Assembly (NCBI GenBank): GCA_965660935.1
Contig: CBFIBR010000007.1
Location: 6,006-70,005, forward strand
Length of the DNA: 64,000 nucleotides
Source: UBA1172 sp002457135
Lineage (GTDB): Bacteria > Pseudomonadota > Alphaproteobacteria > Puniceispirillales > UBA1172
Direction: 5' to 3'
A program made the translations under genes and the position numbers. Below the pieces are notes generated by a model that saw nothing but the letters and a program-made list of their open reading frames with translations, did no database searches and was not told the origin of the DNA. Below, one piece after another: positions 58,927 through 64,000 of the stretch; position 1 is the first letter of the stretch; the number at the start of each line of letters is the position of its first letter.

Positions 58927-58948
58927 CCCCAATTATGACCCCAATAAT
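58925..58948. repeat. 12-bp tandem duplication after truA
   Basis: GACCCCAATTAT is followed directly by GACCCCAATAAT, starting at the truA stop. Confidence 0.78.
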
Positions 58949-58959
58949 GAGCGGGGGCC

Positions 58960-59526
58960 TTAAGGAGTGTTGGCGACCAGCGGGTGGATCATCCCGATGA
59001 TGACCGATGCGTTCATCACCTCAACCACCATCATCAGGATCACCATCCCGGCACCGGCAAAACCGCCCTGACCAAGGCTGCGTGTCGCCACCGACCAGGC
59101 CGCCCAGATCATCCAGATTGCCACCACCAGCAGCAGGAAGTTGCCGCCAAGGCTGTCACTGCCAAGGATCATCAGCATCAGAAACAGGATAATCACCCGC
59201 AGGTTGCCGATCCATGTTGTCGCCAGAATGAAGAGCGGGAAACGCCCCGTCAATCCCGTCAACTGCAAGACGAAATGGCTGATCACGGGATAGGATAATG
59301 TATCCACCAGCGCAATCACCCCCAGCAACGGGATCAGCCAGGCATGGTCCATCCCCAGCATCACGATGCTGTTGGCGAAGATCAGGAAAAAACGGAACCA
59401 CAACGCATCCCAGATGGCGCGATTGGTTGGTTCCAGCTGGCCGGGTTCGCCCTGACGGATGGCCATGCGGAGCGCATAGGTTATGCCGTCAACCACGGTG
59501 GAAGGGGTTGGCAATGGCGGGATCAT
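58960..59526 (-). CDS. Multi-pass membrane protein, unknown function
   Basis: Protein of 188 residues with about five hydrophobic helices and few charged residues after position 50. No domain recognised. It overlaps dapE by 4 bp (ATGA) and closes the dapD-dapE transcript; homologues in the same place occur in related genomes as far as I recall. A transport or envelope role would be a guess. Confidence 0.75.
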   Translation of the reverse strand: MIPPLPTPSTVVDGITYALRMAIRQGEPGQLEPTNRAIWDALWFRFFLIFANSIVMLGMDHAWLIPLLGVIALVDTLSYPVISHFVLQLTGLTGRFPLFILATTWIGNLRVIILFLMLMILGSDSLGGNFLLLVVAIWMIWAAWSVATRSLGQGGFAGAGMVILMMVVEVMNASVIIGMIHPLVANTP

Positions 59527-60686
59527 GCCGTGGCTTCCATGAAAAATCGGTCAAGAATGGTGCTGTAGATGGTTTTCAGTGTCGTCATATCCTCAACCGT
59601 GGTGAATTCATCAACCTTGTGCATGGTTTTGCCGACCAGCCCGAATTCAGCCACCGGCGCATAGGATGCAACAAACCGTGCATCGGATGTGCCGCCGGAT
59701 GTTGACAGCTCGGGCCGCCGGCCAACGGTATCTTCCACCGCGCTGCTGATCAGCTCGGTGAACGCGCCCGGTTCGGTGACAAAGGGATGCGCGTTGGTCG
59801 GTATCCAGGTGATGTCATAGTCGCCGCCAACCTCCTCAAAATGGGCATTGAGCCAGGCTTTCAGGCTGTCGGCGGTATGATCCGAATTGAAACGGATATT
59901 GAACCGTGCATGGGTGCTGTTCGGGGTCACGTTGCGGGCATTATTGCCGGTGTCGATGCTGGTGACGGCGGCGGTGCTGGGGCTGAAATGGGCATTGCCC
60001 TGATCAATTTCGCCCTGCATCAGCGGGGCCAGCATCCGCATCAGTCGCGGCATCGGGTTATCGGCCAGATGCGGGTAGGCGACATGGCCCTGACTGCCGT
60101 GAACAGTCAGCTCTCCTGACAGCGAGCCACGGCGGCCATGCTTGATGACATCACCGATCGCGCCGGGGTTGGTCGGCTCCCCCACCAGAAAGACATCCGC
60201 CATCAGCCCCTTGTTGGCGACCCATTCCAGCATCGGCCTGGTGCCATTGATGGCATCGCCTTCCTCATCACCGGTGATCAGCAGGCTGATGCGGGCATCC
60301 GTCGGGCTGGCCCCGGCGGCGATCCATTCGATCGCGGCGGTGATAAAGGCGGCGACCCCGCCTTTCATGTCAACGGCACCGCGTCCATAGAGCCGGCCAT
60401 CCTCCATCACCGCCCCAAAGGGCTGATGCGTCCAGGCCCCGGCATCACCGGCGGGAACCACGTCGATATGACCATTAAAGCCGAAATGCCGTTCGCCCTC
60501 ACCCCAGATGGCGAAGAGATTATCAATCCGCTCCTCGCCCTCACCAAACGGCAGGCGCGTGCAGGCAAAGCCTGCCCCTTTGAGGCATCCTTCAAGCAGG
60601 TCGAGCGCTCCGGCTTCCTCAGGGGTTACCGAGGGGCAGCGGATCAGGTCCTGGAGCAGCTCAATTTCGGGGGGCAGGCAGGCCAT
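59523..60686 (-). CDS. dapE: Succinyl-diaminopimelate desuccinylase DapE
   Basis: Zinc amidohydrolase of 387 residues in the lysine/meso-DAP pathway. Metal and catalytic motifs: FGFNGHIDVVPAGD, GRGAVDMKGGVAAF, ITGDEEGDAINGT and GGTSDARF; the C-terminal His is in GLVGKTMHKVDEF. Starts 4 bp after dapD. Confidence 0.96.
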   Translation of the reverse strand: MACLPPEIELLQDLIRCPSVTPEEAGALDLLEGCLKGAGFACTRLPFGEGEERIDNLFAIWGEGERHFGFNGHIDVVPAGDAGAWTHQPFGAVMEDGRLYGRGAVDMKGGVAAFITAAIEWIAAGASPTDARISLLITGDEEGDAINGTRPMLEWVANKGLMADVFLVGEPTNPGAIGDVIKHGRRGSLSGELTVHGSQGHVAYPHLADNPMPRLMRMLAPLMQGEIDQGNAHFSPSTAAVTSIDTGNNARNVTPNSTHARFNIRFNSDHTADSLKAWLNAHFEEVGGDYDITWIPTNAHPFVTEPGAFTELISSAVEDTVGRRPELSTSGGTSDARFVASYAPVAEFGLVGKTMHKVDEFTTVEDMTTLKTIYSTILDRFFMEATA

Positions 60687-60690
60687 CCGG

Positions 60691-61551
60691 TCAGTCCCTC
60701 AGGAGTTCGTTGATCGAGGTTTTGGAACGGGTCTTTTCATCCACTTTCTTGATGATGACGGCGCAGGCCAGATTGGGGCCGGGGCTGCCATCAGCCAGTG
60801 GCTTGCCGGGCAGGGTGCCGGGAACCACCACCGAATAGGCCGGCACACGGCCCATGTGAACCTCACCCGTCTCACGATCAACGATCTTGGTGGAGGCACC
60901 GATAAACACACCCATGGAAAGAACAGCACCCTGTTCCACCACCACGCCTTCGACCACTTCGGACCGCGCACCGATGAAACAGTCATCCTCAATGATCACG
61001 GGGCCAGCCTGCAGGGGTTCCAGCACACCGCCGATACCGGCACCGCCGGAAAGGTGAACATTCCTGCCGATCTGGGCGCATGACCCGACCGTGGCCCAGG
61101 TATCAACCATGGTGCCGCTATCGACATAGGCACCGAGGTTGATGAACCCTGGCATGATCACCACCCCCGGGGCAACATAGGCGGATTTGCGAACAACGCA
61201 TCCCGGCACGGCGCGGAAACCGGCAGCGCGGAACCGCGCTTCATCCCAGCCTGAAAATTTCGAAGGCACCTTGTCCCACCATGTTGAGGCACCGGCACCG
61301 GGGGTATCAGGCCCGCCGGGGATCACCACCATGTCGTTGAGCCGGAAGGAGAGCAGCACGGCTTTCTTGAGCCACTGATTGACAACCCAGTTGCCCGGGG
61401 ATTGCTGTTCGGCGACACGGGCCTCACCACAATCCAGCATTTCAAGGGCCTTTTCCACGGCATCACGAACATCACCGGTGGTGGAAAAACCGATACTGTC
61501 ACGGTCATCCCAGGCGGCGTTGATGGTGGTTTCTAGATTGGTGGTGGTCAT
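60691..61551 (-). CDS. dapD: Tetrahydrodipicolinate N-succinyltransferase DapD
   Basis: Left-handed beta-helix acyltransferase of 286 residues, the step two before LysA's substrate. Hexapeptide region VRKSAYVAPGVVIMPGFINLGAYVDSGTMVDTWATVGSCAQIGRNVHLSGGAGIGG is unmistakable (positions about 140-195). GGAG lies 7 bases before the ATG. Works with DapE, encoded next. Confidence 0.96.
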   Translation of the reverse strand: MTTTNLETTINAAWDDRDSIGFSTTGDVRDAVEKALEMLDCGEARVAEQQSPGNWVVNQWLKKAVLLSFRLNDMVVIPGGPDTPGAGASTWWDKVPSKFSGWDEARFRAAGFRAVPGCVVRKSAYVAPGVVIMPGFINLGAYVDSGTMVDTWATVGSCAQIGRNVHLSGGAGIGGVLEPLQAGPVIIEDDCFIGARSEVVEGVVVEQGAVLSMGVFIGASTKIVDRETGEVHMGRVPAYSVVVPGTLPGKPLADGSPGPNLACAVIIKKVDEKTRSKTSINELLRD

Positions 61552-61597
61552 GCTTGTCTCCGGTCAGTTGCGGTGCGTGTTGGTTGCGATGCGGGTT

Positions 61598-62272
61598 CTA
61601 CGCGACCTTGCGCAGAAAAGTTTTAAGGTCGTAATCAATAAAATCAATATGCCCGTTATCCATCCTTGAACGGGACAGATCCAGTTCTTGCTGCAACCAG
61701 ACCGTTGTGATGCCCAGATCATAGGCCGGTTTCAGGTTGACCGCCATATCTTCAACCATGACAGCCCGCCCCGGGGTGATACCATGATGTCGCAGGAGTT
61801 CCTGATAAACCACGGGGTCAGGCTTGGGGCGAAACTGCCCCCTGATGATATCATAACAGCCGCTGAAATGGTGACTGATCCCGAAAGCGTTCAGAATCTG
61901 TTCGGCATGGCGTTCGGTGCCGTTGGTGAAAATCACCTTGGTGCCGGGCAGGCCAGCCAGCAGCTGGTCCAGTTCAGGGTCATGGTCAATATCATCAAGG
62001 TTGATATCATGGACAAAGGCCATGAAATCCGACGGGTCGATATTGTGTTCCTGCATCAGGCCCGATGCCGTGGTGCCAAAGCGGTTGAGCAGGTCTTTCT
62101 GCAAGGCAAAGGCACGGTCCCTGTCCAGATCAAAGAGATTCTGGATGAACAGCGTCATGCGCCGGGACACACGATCGAATAGACCGGACCGCTCAGGATA
62201 GATCGTGTTATCGAGATCAAATATCCAGGCGTCGATAGCGTCGGCCTGAAAACGCGAAACCGGCTTTAGCAT
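61598..62272 (-). CDS. HAD pyrimidine 5'-nucleotidase-like protein
   Basis: Protein of 224 residues of the SDT1/YjjG type: AWIFDLDNTIYPERSGLF (motif I), VIFTNGTERHAEQIL (motif II), RPKPDPVVYQELL and MVEDMAVNLKPAYDLG (motif IV). Predicted to dephosphorylate pyrimidine nucleotides; specificity is not certain. Its place between argB and dapD is usual in this class. ATG 62272 preferred; an ATG at 62287 adds five residues. Confidence 0.88.
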   Translation of the reverse strand: MLKPVSRFQADAIDAWIFDLDNTIYPERSGLFDRVSRRMTLFIQNLFDLDRDRAFALQKDLLNRFGTTASGLMQEHNIDPSDFMAFVHDINLDDIDHDPELDQLLAGLPGTKVIFTNGTERHAEQILNAFGISHHFSGCYDIIRGQFRPKPDPVVYQELLRHHGITPGRAVMVEDMAVNLKPAYDLGITTVWLQQELDLSRSRMDNGHIDFIDYDLKTFLRKVA

Positions 62273-62307
62273 TGTATCAACCCACACTGTTCAACTGTTG
62301 TCTTAAA

Positions 62308-63258
62308 CTAGTCGCGGGTGATGATGGTGCCAATACCATGTTCGGTAAAAAGTTCGACCAGCACTGCGTGTTTCTGTCGCCCGTCCAGAATAACCGCGCC
62401 ATCGGTTCCGCCAGCCACCGCGTTGATGCAGGTTTCCACCTTGGGGATCATGCCGCCATTGATGGTGCCATCAGCGATCATGGCAGAGGCCTCATTGATC
62501 GTCAGTTTCGGGATCAGGTTGCCGTCACCATCCAGCACGCCCGGCACATCGGTCAGCATCAAAAGTCGGGTTGCCTCCACGGCAGCGGAAACCGCACCGG
62601 CGGCGGTATCGGCGTTGATGTTGAACGTGTCGCTGTTTTCACCGGCGGCAACAGGGGCGATCACCGGGATCATCATGGCCCCGATCAGGGCATCGACAAC
62701 CGACGTGTTGATCAATTTAGGCTCCCCGACAAAGCCAAGGTCGATTGCAGAACCGGCCTCATCGGCCTTGCCCGCCAGTTTACCCGCGGTGATGAGGCGG
62801 CCATCCTTGCCCGAAATACCGACAGCCATGCCGCCGGCATCATGAATGGCCGCAACGATGGCCTTGTTGATGGCACCGGACAGCACCATTTCCACCACCG
62901 AGACAGTATCCTGGTCGGTCACGCGCAGCCCGTTGACAAAGGCCGACGGGATATCCAGCTTTTCCAGCATGGCCCCGATCTGGGGGCCGCCGCCATGGAC
63001 CACAATCGGGCAGGTCCCGACCTGATGCAGCAGCACCATATCCTTGGCAAAGCTGGTCAGGGTTGCGGCCTCACCCATGGCCCCGCCACCGAATTTGACG
63101 ACCACGCGATGCCCTGAATACCGCCGCATGAACGGCAGGGCTTCGGTCAGCACCGCCGCCTTTGACAGCCACTCATGGCCCTGATCCTTGTTGAGGGGAT
63201 CCTTATTAAGGGGATCTTTATTGAGGGGATCACTGTTCTGGGTTTTTTCGTCCGTCAT
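62308..63258 (-). CDS. argB: Acetylglutamate kinase ArgB
   Basis: Amino-acid kinase of 316 residues, second step of arginine synthesis. VVVKFGGGAMG, PIVVHGGGPQIG, NINADTAAGAVSAA, LLMLTDVPGVL and GGMIPKVETCINAV are all present. The N terminus has a 25-residue extension of DPLNK repeats before the usual EWLSKAAVLTEALPF. AGGAG is 8 bases before the ATG at 63258. Confidence 0.95.
   Translation of the reverse strand: MTDEKTQNSDPLNKDPLNKDPLNKDQGHEWLSKAAVLTEALPFMRRYSGHRVVVKFGGGAMGEAATLTSFAKDMVLLHQVGTCPIVVHGGGPQIGAMLEKLDIPSAFVNGLRVTDQDTVSVVEMVLSGAINKAIVAAIHDAGGMAVGISGKDGRLITAGKLAGKADEAGSAIDLGFVGEPKLINTSVVDALIGAMMIPVIAPVAAGENSDTFNINADTAAGAVSAAVEATRLLMLTDVPGVLDGDGNLIPKLTINEASAMIADGTINGGMIPKVETCINAVAGGTDGAVILDGRQKHAVLVELFTEHGIGTIITRD
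63191..63235. repeat. 15-bp tandem repeat, 3 copies, in argB N terminus
   Basis: TTGAGGGGATCCTTA, TTAAGGGGATCTTTA and TTGAGGGGATCACTG; on the coding strand they encode three DPLNK units. Confidence 0.92.
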
Positions 63259-63322
63259 TGCCCGGGCTCCTGTTATGGTCCGAAGTGAGCGTTTTGCCTC
63301 AATTTTCCGGCTGGTGCAAGCA

Positions 63323-63967
63323 TCAGGGGCGGGCCAGCCCGGCAATATGCGCCCTCAACGTATCAATCCCCGTTGTCTTTTGCGATGAGGTGACAAAGAT
63401 ACCCGGCCAGGATGCCACATGGGTGGCGACTTCCCGGCGGCATTCCGAGGCGACCTTTTCCAGCCCCGGCGGCTTCAGCTTGTCGCCCTTGGTCAGGACC
63501 AGCGCCCATGATACCGCGGCCTCATTGAAAATCTTCATGATCTCCCGGTCAGCGTCCCCGATCCCCCGGCGACTATCGATCAGAAGGAACACCCGCATCA
63601 GGGTCTGGCGGCCCTTGAGGAACGACAGCGTCAGGCTGGTCCAGGCCCTGACATCGGTTTTTGATGCCTTGGCGTAACCATAGCCGGGCAGGTCAACAAG
63701 GCGGATACGGCCATCAAGATTAAAGAAATTGAGCTGCTTGGTGCGCCCCGGGGTCTGTGAGGTGCGGGCCAGGGTACGCCGCTGGGTGAGGGCGTTGACC
63801 AGCGAAGACTTGCCGACATTGGACCGCCCGGCAAAGGCGACTTCGGGGCCATCCATCGGCGGCAGGTTGCTGATGGCCGTGGATGCGGCGATGAACTCAC
63901 ATGGCTTGAGGAAAAGCTTGCGCCCCGTTTCAAGCTCCTGTTCGGTGATCTCGCCTGTTTCGGTCAT
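63323..63967 (-). CDS. ysxC: Ribosome biogenesis GTPase YsxC/EngB
   Basis: Small GTPase of 214 residues needed for large-subunit assembly. G1 GRSNVGKS (47-54), G3 DLPGYGYAKA (92-101), G4 TKGDK and the RRTLARTSQTPGRTKQLNFF switch. Normal length. Follows the probable yidC end by 3 bp and precedes argB. Confidence 0.96.
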   Translation of the reverse strand: MTETGEITEQELETGRKLFLKPCEFIAASTAISNLPPMDGPEVAFAGRSNVGKSSLVNALTQRRTLARTSQTPGRTKQLNFFNLDGRIRLVDLPGYGYAKASKTDVRAWTSLTLSFLKGRQTLMRVFLLIDSRRGIGDADREIMKIFNEAAVSWALVLTKGDKLKPPGLEKVASECRREVATHVASWPGIFVTSSQKTTGIDTLRAHIAGLARP

Positions 63968-63970
63968 GGA

Positions 63971-64000
63971 TCAGCCCTTTTCAGAGGCCTTCTTGACCGA
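63971..64000 (-). CDS. yidC: 3' end of upstream gene, probably yidC
   Basis: The minus strand reads SVKKASEKG then TGA at 63971-63973, 3 bp before the ysxC start. A basic C-terminal tail upstream of ysxC-argB is what yidC (membrane protein insertase) gives in this class, but nine residues cannot prove it. Confidence 0.5.
   Translation of the reverse strand, partial: SVKKASEKG

Overview
The window is a dense, GC-rich chromosomal segment (64 kb, one 100-base assembly gap) from an alphaproteobacterium. The evidence is synteny: yidC-ysxC-argB-dapD-dapE-truA-fmt-def, kdsB-pheA-ffs-dnaX-ybaB-recR, hemC-hemD-mic60-hemY beside tsaD-gpsA, argH-lptM-lysA and hisC-tyrC-gloB are arrangements of that class. 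A heterotetrameric sarcosine oxidase operon, stand-alone photolyase domains and tight packing suggest a marine, moderately streamlined lineage (Rhodospirillales or SAR116-like). That placement is inference; no rRNA is present.

Layout. 1-4770: a peptidoglycan recycling and editing island: AnmK, MurQ, an L,D-transpeptidase-fold protein, the muropeptide permease AmpG, an NlpC/P60 peptidase and a T7-lysozyme-like amidase. 4865-6169: a HAD phosphatase and an exported glutathione peroxidase. 6170-11298: soxBDAG, converting sarcosine to glycine plus methylene-tetrahydrofolate, with a divergent class II aldolase. 12386-18216: HAD-IIA, FolB, GloB, a methyltransferase, chorismate mutase, HisC and TyrC. 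18226-22983: YdcF, a zinc-ribbon membrane protein, LysA, LptM, ArgH and a TlpA-like thioredoxin. 23037-26878: EtfAB, cobalamin adenosyltransferase, HIG1 protein, FolD and YggT. 26980-28427: an AT-richer patch of small exported or unknown proteins. 28428-29947: a photolyase split into two overlapping genes in inverted domain order, next to DUF2256. 30028-31617: rhodanese, ABM monooxygenase-fold and MBL-fold proteins. 31751-34643: AmtB-GlnK and an FMN 2-hydroxyacid dehydrogenase. 34847-37841: exported ankyrin protein, tRNA-Thr, HemY (containing the gap) and a shortened Mic60-like protein. 37848-42294: HemD, HemC, TsaD, GpsA and an EVE protein. 42343-46678: a lipid A-type glycosyltransferase cassette and a MATE exporter. 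46750-50439: M17 aminopeptidase, 2-hydroxyacid dehydrogenase, HisN and cytochrome c. 50598-64000: the conserved housekeeping run above.

How the parts fit. Lysine/DAP synthesis (DapD, DapE, LysA) and the recycling island both serve peptidoglycan. FolB, FolD, Fmt and sarcosine oxidase share one-carbon/folate chemistry. EtfAB could take electrons from flavoprotein dehydrogenases.

The most unusual features are the inverted split photolyase; a dispersed set of 12-18 bp tandem duplications, in frame inside housekeeping proteins (ArgB, GpsA, DnaX, HemC, HAD-IIA, chorismate mutase, L,D-transpeptidase) and also between genes; an SRP RNA with a GAGA tetraloop; a SoxD without its zinc cysteines; and a shortened Mic60.
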